NCBI GenBank assembly: GCA_003221895.1
Contig: QHUJ01000130.1
Span: 1-58,907 of the forward strand
Reading direction: 5' to 3'
DNA from: Gemmatimonadota bacterium
GTDB lineage: Bacteria; Gemmatimonadota; Gemmatimonadetes; Gemmatimonadales; GWC2-71-9
DNA: 58,907 nucleotides
Positions 32,918 to 40,872 of the stretch are shown in pieces. Below the pieces are notes generated by a model that saw only the letters and a list, made by a program, of their open reading frames with translations, searched no databases and was not told the origin of the DNA. Every line of letters starts with the position of its first letter. Positions within the stretch are counted from its first letter, which is position 1. The position numbers and the translations under genes were made by a program.

Positions 32918-33825
32918 CGATCGTCGCAGCCTTCTTCGTCGGCGTCGTCCCCGCGATTCTGGTCGGCGGGTGGATCGCCGGGCGCGCGCTCGAGCCGGTC
33001 GACCGCATGATCACCGAAGTTCGCGAAATCACCGACGGCCGCAGCCTGCACCGACGCCTCGCCGTCCCGATGGGGCGCGACGAGCTCAGTCGCCTGGCCG
33101 AGACGCTGAATCAGATGATGACGCGCCTCGAGCGCAGTTTCGTGGCGCTGCGTCGCTTCACCGCGGACGCGAGCCACGAGCTGAAAACACCGCTCACGGT
33201 CGTCCGCGCGGGCGTCGAGCGGGCCATCACTCGTCCCGAGGTGCCGCCCGAGACGCTCGCCCCTCTGGAGGAGACCCTGCAGGAAGTGAATCGGATGACC
33301 GAGCTGCTCGACGCGCTCCTGACGCTGGCGCGCGCCGATGAGGGCCGCGCCGAGCTGCATCGGGAAGCGGTCGATCTGCGTGACATCATCGCCGAGGCGG
33401 GCGAGACGGGAGAGCTGCTCGCCGAGCACGCCGGCGTGGGCATGGAGATCCGGCTGCCGCCGCAACCGGTTGTCGTCTCGGTGGACCGCAGCCGCGTGCG
33501 CCAGTTGGCGCTCAATCTCATCGAGAACGCGGTGAAGTACACACCGCGCGGCGGGCAGGTATCGGTGGAGCTCGGCAGCAATGACGGGCGCGCGGTGTTC
33601 ACGGTCGCCGACACCGGCATCGGCATCGCGCCGGGCGACTTACCGAACGTCTTCGATCGCTTCTGGCGGGCCGACTCCGCGCGGACGCGCACGAGTGAGC
33701 GCGCCGGCACCGGCCTCGGTCTCGCCATCTGTAAGTGGATTGCGGAAGCGCACGGCGGCACGATCGAAGTGCAAAGCCGGCCGGGCAGGGGAACGACGTT
33801 TACGGTAGGGTTGCCGCACGGGTAG
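32886..33825 (+). pseudogene. Sensor histidine kinase, C-terminal part (separate frame)
   Basis: The frame from within the C tracts encodes SRLDQLLLTIVAAFFVGVV (second membrane helix), HAMP (VDRMITEVREITDG), the phospho-acceptor ASHELKTPLTVVRAG, N box (LALNLIENAVKYTP), G1 (DTGIGIA) and G2 (GTGLGLAI): a complete catalytic core. The first plausible internal start is ATG at 33007, which would give a soluble kinase without sensor. If the upstream frame is restored it is a canonical HisKA kinase partnered with the upstream OmpR-type regulator. Called broken because the sensor part is in another frame. Confidence 0.75.
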
Positions 33826-33892
33826 ATCCACATCGCGTTGTCATCATTCCGTCATCTGCGTGCAAAACGTCGGTCATTCGTCGTCTGTAATT

Positions 33893-33914
33893 CTCAGACA
33901 GGATCTGTCCTGAG
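33893..33914. promoter_or_regulatory. Imperfect palindrome before the first TonB-family gene
   Basis: CTCAGACAG and CTGTCCTGAG form 9-bp arms with one bulged C around a GAT loop, ending eight bases before the ATG at 33923 and overlapping the ribosome-site region (GAGAGG). Could be an operator or translational hairpin. No regulator can be named. Confidence 0.35.
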
Positions 33915-33922
33915 AGGCGACG

Positions 33923-34414
33923 ATGTACGACGATCTGGAGCGATCCCAGCGACCCAGTCATCTCGAATGGCTGGTCGTGAACGTTGTGATCCCATCGGTG
34001 CTCGTTACATTCGCGCTGCACGCGCGACCGGATCATGCCGGCCTCGTGGTGAGCGCCACTCAAGGACCGATCTGCGTGTTCGGCGTGATCGGGGTCGACC
34101 ATCCACTCAGCCATGCACTCAACGCACCCATCCCCGACTTCTATCCTCAGGTCGTGAGTATGGCACGCCCGGCGTATCCACCGGGCTTCCGCAGAGCAGG
34201 CATCGAAGGCCGCGTCTTCCTCCGTGCGCTCGTGGAGACGAGCGGTCGGGTCCGAGGTTCGTCAATCGACGTCGTACAGTCGCCCCGCGTTGAGTTCAAT
34301 GACCCGGCGCGGCGCGCGCTCGCTGCAGCCCTATTCAAACCGGCACGGCTCGCAGGACAGCCGATAGCCGCGTGGATCACGATTGCGGTGAACTTCAACG
34401 TCCCTTGGGAGTGA
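33923..34414 (+). CDS. TonB C-terminal-domain protein
   Basis: 163 aa. One N-terminal membrane helix (HLEWLVVNVVIPSVLVTFAL), a short periplasmic spacer, and a TonB-type C-terminal domain (about 75-160: ARPAYPPGFRRAGIEGRVFLRALVETSGRVRG...VVQSPRVEFNDPARRALAAALFKPARLAG). It lacks the Pro-rich spanning region of classical TonB, so it may not reach the outer membrane. First of three tandem TonB-family genes; the four-base gap to the next gene indicates an operon. Confidence 0.82.
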   Translation: MYDDLERSQRPSHLEWLVVNVVIPSVLVTFALHARPDHAGLVVSATQGPICVFGVIGVDHPLSHALNAPIPDFYPQVVSMARPAYPPGFRRAGIEGRVFLRALVETSGRVRGSSIDVVQSPRVEFNDPARRALAAALFKPARLAGQPIAAWITIAVNFNVPWE

Positions 34415-34418
34415 TACC

Positions 34419-35048
34419 ATGCGCGCGATCAGCTCAGTGATCTCGCTCACCGTCCACGTCGCTGTCGGCGTCGCGGTCCTCTTCGGCACTACCAAGACAG
34501 GCAGGTCCGATGTGCCGAGCGATGGTGTACGGCAGATTGTCTTTCCAACAGTTCAAACGGAAAACCGGAGTGACGGACTGTCCGGGGTTCCGGTGCCGGG
34601 TCCGATAACAGTCGTGGCGCCGGACTTTGATCCGATCTCGATCCCCTCGATGTCCCAAACTGGTGCGACCATGCAGTCGCTGTCGCCGACCCTCTCCGTA
34701 TCTGACGGTCTACCCGCTACGAATCCGGCGCCTGGCTGGAACCCTTGGCGGAGCGAGGAGAACGCCGAGGTGCTGACCGCCCCGCTTCCCGTCTATCCCG
34801 AGCTGTTGCGTCAGGCGGGAGTGCAGGGAAAGGTCGTTCTTGAAGCCGTGGTCGACACTACCGGACGGGTTCTCCCGCAATCCATTCTGGTCGTGTCCGG
34901 GACTAATCCCGCGTTTGTCGCTCCAGCGCGACAGGCTTTGCTGGCTACGCTGTTTCGGCCGGCTAGGGTTGGCGGGAAGGCGGTTCAGATGCGGATACGG
35001 ATTCCGTACGATTTCGCCATACGAAACGGCATGGGACGTGGGCGATGA
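34419..35048 (+). CDS. TonB-family energy transducer
   Basis: 209 aa. N-terminal helix (ISSVISLTVHVAVGVAVLFG), a long flexible periplasmic stretch rich in Pro/Ser/Thr, then the TonB domain (about 120-200: APLPVYPELLRQAGVQGKVVLEAVVDTTGRVLPQSI; LFRPARVGGKAVQMRIRIPYDF). The AGVQGKVVLEAVVDTTG stretch closely matches the third TonB protein, showing recent paralogy. SD GGGAGTG precedes the ATG. Likely transmits proton-motive force from ExbB/ExbD to outer-membrane receptors. Confidence 0.84.
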   Translation: MRAISSVISLTVHVAVGVAVLFGTTKTGRSDVPSDGVRQIVFPTVQTENRSDGLSGVPVPGPITVVAPDFDPISIPSMSQTGATMQSLSPTLSVSDGLPATNPAPGWNPWRSEENAEVLTAPLPVYPELLRQAGVQGKVVLEAVVDTTGRVLPQSILVVSGTNPAFVAPARQALLATLFRPARVGGKAVQMRIRIPYDFAIRNGMGRGR

Positions 35049-35166
35049 GTGTGACGCTGAAGGGTCATCCGGCTGTCATCGTTTTGTAATCTTCGGGCTA
35101 CTAGCGGGCATCTTACGACGGGTACTATTACTTAGCCAACCAGTCACCAGCCCCGGAGGCACGGCG

Positions 35167-35844
35167 GTGTTCAATCACCTGATCGAGTCGAATCGCAAGA
35201 CCAACAAGAAGGGCGCATTCGGTCTCGGCTTTATATCGCTGATCGGTCACAGTGTGATCGTGCTTGCCGCGGTTGTCGCGACGCTCACGGCCGGTCAAAA
35301 GAAGGATGAGCAAACGATCGATACCGCGATGGTCTTCCTGAATCAAGACGAGCAGAAGAAACCGGAAGAGCAGCCGCCGATCGTGGACGTGCCGCAGCTC
35401 AAGGGCTTCCAGACGGTCGTCGCGCCGACCGACATTCCGACAAACATTCCTCCGATCAATTTGCAGGAGCATTTCGACCCCAAGGACTACACGGGCACCG
35501 GCGTCGAGGGCGGCATTGGCACGGGCATCGTGCCGTCGTCCGATCAGGTGTTCATGGAGTCCGTCGTGGAAGAGCGTCCTGAAGTGTTGTCGGGACCGGC
35601 GCTCAATTACCCCGATTTGTTGCGGCAGGCGGGCGTGCAGGGTCGCGTGCTGGTCCAGGCCATCATCGACACGTCCGGCCGCGCCGAGCCGCCGTCGGTG
35701 AAGATCATTCAGAGTCCCAATCCGGGCTTCGACCAGTCGGCGAAGAATTACGTTTTGCGGGCGCTGTTCCGGCCCGCGCGCGTGCACGGCCGGGCCGTCC
35801 GCGTGCTCGTGAATTTGCCCATCGATTTCAAGATCAAGCGGTAG
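35167..35844 (+). CDS. tonB: TonB-family energy transducer next to ExbB/ExbD
   Basis: 225 aa. N-terminal helix (FISLIGHSVIVLAAVVATLTAG) with the His of the TonB S/H motif, a Pro/Glu-rich periplasmic spacer, and a C-terminal domain with LNYPDLLRQAGVQGRVLVQAIIDTSGRAEPPSV. GTG at 35167 is preceded by GGAGG at eight bases; an in-frame start at 34840 would overlap the previous gene and is rejected. It is 42 bases upstream of exbB, so it is the TonB of this complex. The gap 35049-35166 probably contains a promoter, none is clear. Confidence 0.88.
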   Translation: MFNHLIESNRKTNKKGAFGLGFISLIGHSVIVLAAVVATLTAGQKKDEQTIDTAMVFLNQDEQKKPEEQPPIVDVPQLKGFQTVVAPTDIPTNIPPINLQEHFDPKDYTGTGVEGGIGTGIVPSSDQVFMESVVEERPEVLSGPALNYPDLLRQAGVQGRVLVQAIIDTSGRAEPPSVKIIQSPNPGFDQSAKNYVLRALFRPARVHGRAVRVLVNLPIDFKIKR

Positions 35845-35886
35845 TACGCCAGTACCCACAGCGCCGCGCGCACTCGAGGAGACACG

Positions 35887-36630
35887 ATGAGTTACGCTGA
35901 ACTATGGTCGTCGATGGGACTGTTCGCCAAAGGCATCGTGGTCGTCATGTTCGTCATGTCGGCCTGGTCATGGGCGGTCAGCATTTCCAAGCAGATCTAC
36001 CTCAGGAAGTCACAGAAGGAGACGCGCAAGTTCGCGCCTGAGTTCTCGCGCTATCTGCAGGAAGAGCAGCTCGACGGGGCCATCGCCCTGGCCGAGAAGA
36101 ACAAGAAGAGTCACGTCGCGCGCGTGCTGGGCGAAGCGCTGGCCGAAGTGAAGCCGCTGCTGCGCGACCGGGCGACGATCACCGCGGCCGACATCAACTC
36201 GGCGGAGCGCGCGGTCGAGCGGCAGATGTTGATCATCACGGCCGAGCTGAAGCGCGGCCTCGGCATCCTGGCGACGACCGGCGCGACCGCGCCCTTCGTC
36301 GGCCTGCTCGGCACCACGATGGGTATCGTCACGGCGTTCCAGGGCATGTCGGCGTCGGGCGGCTCGGGCTCGCTGGCGGCGATCACCGGCGGCGTCGCCG
36401 AAGCGCTCATCACGACGGCGTTCGGTCTGCTCGTGGCGATTCCGGCGGTGTGGCTGTACAACTATTTCGCCACCAAGATCGACTTCCTCACGGTGGAAAT
36501 GACGTACACGTCGAAAGAGCTGATCGACTACCTCATCAAGAGCGTCGGCAGCGAATTCGGCCGGTCGATCTTCACCAAGGAATTCCAGACACAGAAGACG
36601 TCGCAGACCAGCGGCCCCATCAAGGGATAA
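35887..36630 (+). CDS. exbB: ExbB/TolQ/MotA-family proton channel
   Basis: 247 aa, three membrane helices: about 15-35, 115-140 (GLGILATTGATAPFVGLLGTTMGIV) and 155-180 (GGVAEALITTAFGLLVAIPAVWLYNYF). The conserved Thr/Ala/Gly pattern of helices 2 and 3 fits ExbB. It forms a pentamer around ExbD and couples proton flow to TonB. SD GAGGAG before the ATG. Followed six bases later by the first exbD. Confidence 0.9.
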   Translation: MSYAELWSSMGLFAKGIVVVMFVMSAWSWAVSISKQIYLRKSQKETRKFAPEFSRYLQEEQLDGAIALAEKNKKSHVARVLGEALAEVKPLLRDRATITAADINSAERAVERQMLIITAELKRGLGILATTGATAPFVGLLGTTMGIVTAFQGMSASGGSGSLAAITGGVAEALITTAFGLLVAIPAVWLYNYFATKIDFLTVEMTYTSKELIDYLIKSVGSEFGRSIFTKEFQTQKTSQTSGPIKG

Positions 36631-36636
36631 CCCACC

Positions 36637-37104
36637 ATGGCGATCGGTGGCGCGAAGAAGACGGAAGGCGCGGTCGCAGCGAACATCAACGTCACGCCGA
36701 TGATCGACGTGATGTTGGTGCTGCTGATCATCTTCATGATCGTGACGCCGGCCATCACGGCCGGCTTTCAGGCGACCCTCCCGCGGGCCAAGAACCCCGA
36801 GTCGCGCGAGGAAGCCGACGGGGAGATCCGGCTGGGCATCGACCGGGACGGCAAATTCTATCTCGACATTACCGGCACCAGCGGCAAGTACACCGGCCCA
36901 CGCTATATCAGCGACGAGGATTTGCCGACGCAGCTGATGAACCTGTACGCGGCGCGGACGATCGACAAAATCATGTACCTCAAGGCCGATGAAAGCGTGA
37001 AGTACGAGCGCGTGCAGCAGGCACTCGAAATCGCTCGCAAGGCGGGGGTCCGGGTCGTCGGCGCGATCGCCGAGCAGGAACGCTCGGCGAAGAAGGAGCA
37101 GTAG
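36637..37104 (+). CDS. exbD: ExbD/TolR-family protein 1
   Basis: 155 aa. One helix with the essential membrane Asp (INVTPMIDVMLVLLIIFMIV) and a periplasmic domain (GEIRLGIDRDGKFYLD; LKADESVKYERVQQALEIARKAGV). ExbD dimers sit inside the ExbB pentamer and carry the protons. It is longer than the second copy by an acidic/basic insertion (PRAKNPESREEADGEI). Adjacent paralogous copies are frequent in Bacteroidota/Gemmatimonadota. Confidence 0.9.
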   Translation: MAIGGAKKTEGAVAANINVTPMIDVMLVLLIIFMIVTPAITAGFQATLPRAKNPESREEADGEIRLGIDRDGKFYLDITGTSGKYTGPRYISDEDLPTQLMNLYAARTIDKIMYLKADESVKYERVQQALEIARKAGVRVVGAIAEQERSAKKEQ

Positions 37105-37107
37105 CGT

Positions 37108-37539
37108 ATGGCCATGGGAAGCGGAGGGTCGGGCAGTGGGCTGAGTGCGGACATCAACGTCACGCCCATGATCGACGTGTTGCTCGTGCTCCTCATCATC
37201 TTCATGATCACGCTGCCGCTGTCCCGGCGGGCGTTCGACGTGCAGGTGCCACCCGAGCAGAAGAACCAGCCGAAGCAGAAGCCGCAGCAGAGCGATCAAA
37301 TCGTCCTGGAGCTGAATCCTGACGGCTCGTACGCGATCAATAAGCAGCCGGTCACCTTCGAGCAGATGGACGCCAAGTTCCACGAGCTGTACGATCAGCG
37401 CCCGGCGAAGCTGCTCTTCATCAAGTCCGCGCCGAATCGTAAGTATGGCGACATCGTGCGCGCCATGGACATCGCGCGCGGCGCGGGCGTCCAGGTGATC
37501 GGCTTCACGCCGCCGGATCAGAAGGCCGGCGCCCCGTAG
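37108..37539 (+). CDS. exbD: ExbD/TolR-family protein 2
   Basis: 143 aa. Helix with the Asp motif (DINVTPMIDVLLVLLIIFMI), then EQKNQPKQKPQQSDQ, a Gln/Lys/Pro-rich linker, and a periplasmic domain ending ARGAGVQVIGFTPP. Three bases after the first exbD. Together with the first copy it could form a heterodimer in the ExbB pentamer. An intrinsic terminator follows its stop. Confidence 0.9.
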   Translation: MAMGSGGSGSGLSADINVTPMIDVLLVLLIIFMITLPLSRRAFDVQVPPEQKNQPKQKPQQSDQIVLELNPDGSYAINKQPVTFEQMDAKFHELYDQRPAKLLFIKSAPNRKYGDIVRAMDIARGAGVQVIGFTPPDQKAGAP

Positions 37540-37564
37540 GCCGCTCGTCCTGAGGTTGTGAATT

Positions 37565-37596
37565 CCGGGGCACGAAACCGTGCCCCGGTTTTCGTT
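37565..37596 (+). terminator. Intrinsic terminator after the exb operon
   Basis: CCGGGGCACG (37565-37574) pairs perfectly with CGTGCCCCGG (37579-37588) around AAAC, followed by TTTTCGTT. Directly after the second exbD. A -10-like TATCTA at 37603-37608 follows and precedes the ATG of the next gene by six bases. Confidence 0.88.
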
Positions 37597-37614
37597 ATAG
37601 GGTATCTATTAGCC

Positions 37615-38376
37615 ATGCCTGACCCCACGGGCTCCCGTCCACCTTTCGACGCCTACTCGCTGCCGCTTCCCCGGCGACGCGAGGGGCCCGCGGCCGCGCT
37701 CTCGTTTCTCGCACATGTAACGATCGCCGTGCTGGTTCTGTGGCGTGGCGCGGCGATGTTCGCGGGCGGCGGTGGCGGAGGCTCCGGTCCGCGGGGGGGA
37801 GGGGGCGGTGGTGGCCGGCCCGCCGTCAGCTGGTTCGCATTGCCGGCGCCAACGGCGGCGCAGGCGCAGGAGGTGCCACCGGCGCCTCCAGCGGTGACGG
37901 TGCCCACCATTGCTGTTCCAACACCCGAGCCCGTGAAGATCGAGATGCCAACTCCTGATGTCGCCGCCGTTGCGGCACCGGCGGCGGCAGTCGGGACGGG
38001 TGCCGGAACAACGGGCGGAGCGGGGCAAGGTCCCGGAACGGGAGGCGGGCAGGGAACGGGGACCGGAACCGGAATCGGTTCGGATTCCGGTGTTGGCTCG
38101 GGAGGCGATGCGCGTGATATTTTCCCCGCTTCGCCGCGGTGGACGATTTTCCCACCGCCCGGCGCGCCTCGCGAAGCGCGCGGCCGGCGGCATGAGGTGC
38201 GGTTCTGGGTCACGGCGGAAGGACGAGTCACCCGCGTCGAAGTGACGCCCCCGATCAAGGACGCCGGGTACCGGCGCGACTTCACTGAACGGATGATGGG
38301 CTATCTCTTCAATCCGGCGACTACGCGTGACGGGCGACACGTCGACTACGTCGCCAGCGTAACCGTCATCCCGTAA
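37615..38376 (+). CDS. Gly/Pro-rich TonB-like envelope protein
   Basis: 253 aa. One membrane helix (AAALSFLAHVTIAVLVLWRGAAMF), a glycine-rich stretch (GGGGGGSGPRGGGGGGG), a Pro-rich spacer (PPAPPAVTVPTIAVPTPEPVK), another Gly/Thr-rich stretch, and a C-terminal TonB-like domain (HEVRFWVTAEGRVTRVEVTPPIKDAGYRRDFTERMMGYLFNPATT). This is the TonB plan with low-complexity linkers. ATG at 37615 is preceded by a -10-like box right after a terminator, so it is probably a separate unit. It is a fourth TonB-like protein beside three in the adjacent operon. Confidence 0.76.
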   Translation: MPDPTGSRPPFDAYSLPLPRRREGPAAALSFLAHVTIAVLVLWRGAAMFAGGGGGGSGPRGGGGGGGRPAVSWFALPAPTAAQAQEVPPAPPAVTVPTIAVPTPEPVKIEMPTPDVAAVAAPAAAVGTGAGTTGGAGQGPGTGGGQGTGTGTGIGSDSGVGSGGDARDIFPASPRWTIFPPPGAPREARGRRHEVRFWVTAEGRVTRVEVTPPIKDAGYRRDFTERMMGYLFNPATTRDGRHVDYVASVTVIP

Positions 38377-38408
38377 ACACCACTCTCTCAACCGAAAGCA
38401 GGGGAAGC

Positions 38409-39911
38409 GTGCGGCAGCTCTTCCAGCGCAAGCCGATCGCGGAGCTCCTGGTCAGCGAGCTCGATACGCCGCACTCGCTGAAGCGCGTGCTCGGCGCCGG
38501 CGACCTCATCATGCTCGCGATCGGTGCCGTCATCGGCGCAGGAATCTTCGGTGCGATCGGAACAGCTGCCGCCGGCCAGTACGACGCCGCCGGAAACATG
38601 GTGCGTGCCGGTGCTGGACCCGCCCTCGTGCTCTCGTTCGTGCTCTTGGGCGTGTGTTGCGCCCTGGCGGGCCTCTGCTACGCCGAGCTCGCGTCCATGA
38701 TTCCGCAGGCCGGCAGCGCGTACGCCTACTCGTATGCGACGCTGGGCGAAGTCGTCGCGTGGATCATCGGCTGGGACCTGATTCTCGAATACGCGGTCGG
38801 GAACGTCGCCGTGGCGATCTCATGGGGCGACTACTTCAACACGTTGATGCGCAACTTTGGCGTCCATCTTCCGGTCTGGATTACGACCGGATATCGCACG
38901 GCGCTGCTCAGCCCCGATCCCGCCGTCCACGGCCTGCTGCAGACCGCGCCCCACGTGGCCGGCGTCCCGATCCTGATCAACCTGCCCGCGTTTCTCATCG
39001 TCGGGTTGATCACCTGGCTGCTGCTGTTGGGCGTGCGCGAGAGCGCGCGCACGAACAACATCCTCGTCATCATCAAACTGCTGGTGCTCGCCCTCTTCAT
39101 CGTCGCCGGATTCAGCCACCTCAATTCGGTGAACTACACACCGTTTGCGCCGAATGGCTGGCGCGGCATTCACCAGGGCGCCGCGATCGTGTTCTTCGCC
39201 TATATCGGCTTTGACGCGATCTCGACCGCCGCCGAGGAAACGAGGAATCCGCAGCGCAATCTTCCCATTGGGATTCTCGGCGGCCTGGCGATCTGTACGC
39301 TGATCTACGTCATCGTCGGCGCCGTGCTCACGGGAATGGTGAAGTACACGGAGCTGGGCGTGGCCGATCCGCTCGCGAAGGCGCTCGAGGTGGCGGGGTT
39401 CCGCACTGTCGGATGGATCGTCGCGCTTGGCGCGATCGTATCGATGTCGGCGGTGTTGCTGGTGTTCCAGTACGGCCAGCCGCGCATCTTCTTCGCGATG
39501 GCGCGCGATGGCCTGCTGCCGCCGTGGGCGGCCCGCATCTCCGCCCGCCGCCGCGTCCCCTACATCACGACGATCGTCACAGGGGTGTTCGTCGCCGTGT
39601 GGGCACTCATCGGCGACGCCAACGAGACCTACAATCTCACGAACATCGGCACGTTGTTCGCGTTCGCGCTGGTCTCGGCGGGCGTCCTGGTCCTGCGGCG
39701 GACAGATCCAGATCGCCCGCGACCCTTCCGGGTGCCGTGGGCCATCGTGGTGGCCCCCGTGTCGGCCGCCCTCTGCATCTACGTGATGCTGGGATTGCCG
39801 CTCGAGACGTGGATCAGATTTGCGGCGTGGCTGGTAATCGGGTTGGCGCTGTATGTGGGGTACGGGTTCAAACACAGCAGAATCCGAGCCGGCGCGAATC
39901 GCGGGGGGTAA
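38409..39911 (+). CDS. APC-family amino-acid permease
   Basis: 500 aa, about 12-14 membrane helices. GAVIGAGIFGAIGTAA in helix 1 is the substrate-binding GxG motif, and GFDAISTAAEETRNPQRNLPIGI is the conserved loop of cationic amino-acid transporter-like proteins. An inner-membrane amino-acid/polyamine importer or exchanger; substrate unknown. GTG start with GGGGAAG ahead. 32 bases after the TonB-like gene, so possibly the same operon. Confidence 0.88.
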   Translation: MRQLFQRKPIAELLVSELDTPHSLKRVLGAGDLIMLAIGAVIGAGIFGAIGTAAAGQYDAAGNMVRAGAGPALVLSFVLLGVCCALAGLCYAELASMIPQAGSAYAYSYATLGEVVAWIIGWDLILEYAVGNVAVAISWGDYFNTLMRNFGVHLPVWITTGYRTALLSPDPAVHGLLQTAPHVAGVPILINLPAFLIVGLITWLLLLGVRESARTNNILVIIKLLVLALFIVAGFSHLNSVNYTPFAPNGWRGIHQGAAIVFFAYIGFDAISTAAEETRNPQRNLPIGILGGLAICTLIYVIVGAVLTGMVKYTELGVADPLAKALEVAGFRTVGWIVALGAIVSMSAVLLVFQYGQPRIFFAMARDGLLPPWAARISARRRVPYITTIVTGVFVAVWALIGDANETYNLTNIGTLFAFALVSAGVLVLRRTDPDRPRPFRVPWAIVVAPVSAALCIYVMLGLPLETWIRFAAWLVIGLALYVGYGFKHSRIRAGANRGG

Positions 39912-39918
39912 CCCGACG

Positions 39919-40872
39919 TCACGCGGTCCCCAACAGCTGCGCCGCCAGCCGCAGCGCGCCGACCGGTGCGTCCACCGAACTGCCCAAGTCGGCGAGCCTG
40001 GCACGCGGGTTGTCCGCGCCGAGGCGCGCGCGCAGCGCGGTCAGGAGCGGCGACCCCACACGCACTAGTCCTCCAGCGGTCGCCACGCGGATGGGATCGC
40101 TCCCCGGAAAGTGTCGCGTCAGGATCTGCACCAGCTGCGCCAACTCCACCGCGGCGGCCTCCACGGCCCGCTGCGCCACGGTCTCACCTTCTTTCGCAGC
40201 ATTGAGTACGTGTGGAGCGAGTGCGGCCACTTGCGCCGGCGTCGCGGTCGCCGTCCACCGAATCAGGTCATCAAACGTCTGCAGTCCAAGGGCGACCAGC
40301 AGCCGTTCGAGCAGGGTGGATGACTCCTCGAGGCCGTCCTGCGCGCGAGCCGCGGCCGAGAGGGCGCGGCGTCCGAGCCAGTAGCCACCGCCCTCGTCAC
40401 CGAGCTGCCATCCGTGCCCGCCGGCACGATGCAGTTTGCCGTCCGGCGTACGCGCATAGGCGATCGATCCGGTCCCGGCGTTCACCAGCACGCCCGGTCC
40501 GTCGCCGAACGCAGCGGCGAGCGCGATCTCGACGTCACCGCGCACGTCCACGCGCGATGCGATCCCCGCGGCGGTGATTGCGGCGGCGAGCGCCTGTTGC
40601 TCGGGCGCGCGCCCCGCGCCGGCCGCACCCACGAGGGCGACGCCGGCGGGCAGCGTTATGCGCGCCTGCGATGCGGCCCGTCGCGCCACATCGAGAATCA
40701 CGGCCGCCGATCGCTCCGCCCCCCCGGGCCGCATCGCCGAGCCGGGCCCTTCGGCGCGAGCGAGGACCCGACCTTGCCGGTCGCCGACGACGACGGCCGT
40801 GTGCGAGCCGCCGGAGTCGATGCCGAGCAGGACGGCCGGACGTTGCGACGGCCCGCCGGCCGGATCCGTCAC
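39919..40872 (-). CDS. BadF/BadG-type sugar kinase, GlcNAc/MurNAc kinase-like
   Basis: 317 aa, actin-like ATPase fold. Phosphate-1 motif GIDSGGSHTAVVV, phosphate-2 NAGTGSIA, adenosine motif TAGGLVRVGSPLL, and the sugar loop GGHGWQLGDEGGGYWLG, which is typical of eukaryotic-type N-acetylglucosamine kinases and MurK. It should phosphorylate an N-acetylated amino sugar after uptake. The GTG start overlaps the symporter stop (GTGA), so kinase follows transporter in one operon. Membership in the BadF/BadG/BcrA/BcrD family alone does not fix the substrate; context favours GlcNAc or MurNAc. Confidence 0.82.
   Translation of the reverse strand: MTDPAGGPSQRPAVLLGIDSGGSHTAVVVGDRQGRVLARAEGPGSAMRPGGAERSAAVILDVARRAASQARITLPAGVALVGAAGAGRAPEQQALAAAITAAGIASRVDVRGDVEIALAAAFGDGPGVLVNAGTGSIAYARTPDGKLHRAGGHGWQLGDEGGGYWLGRRALSAAARAQDGLEESSTLLERLLVALGLQTFDDLIRWTATATPAQVAALAPHVLNAAKEGETVAQRAVEAAAVELAQLVQILTRHFPGSDPIRVATAGGLVRVGSPLLTALRARLGADNPRARLADLGSSVDAPVGALRLAAQLLGTA

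Noticed and set aside
36010-37383. A 457-codon frame antisense to exbB/exbD
   Set aside because: Same GC effect; the sense genes are clear ExbB and ExbD proteins with operon spacing.
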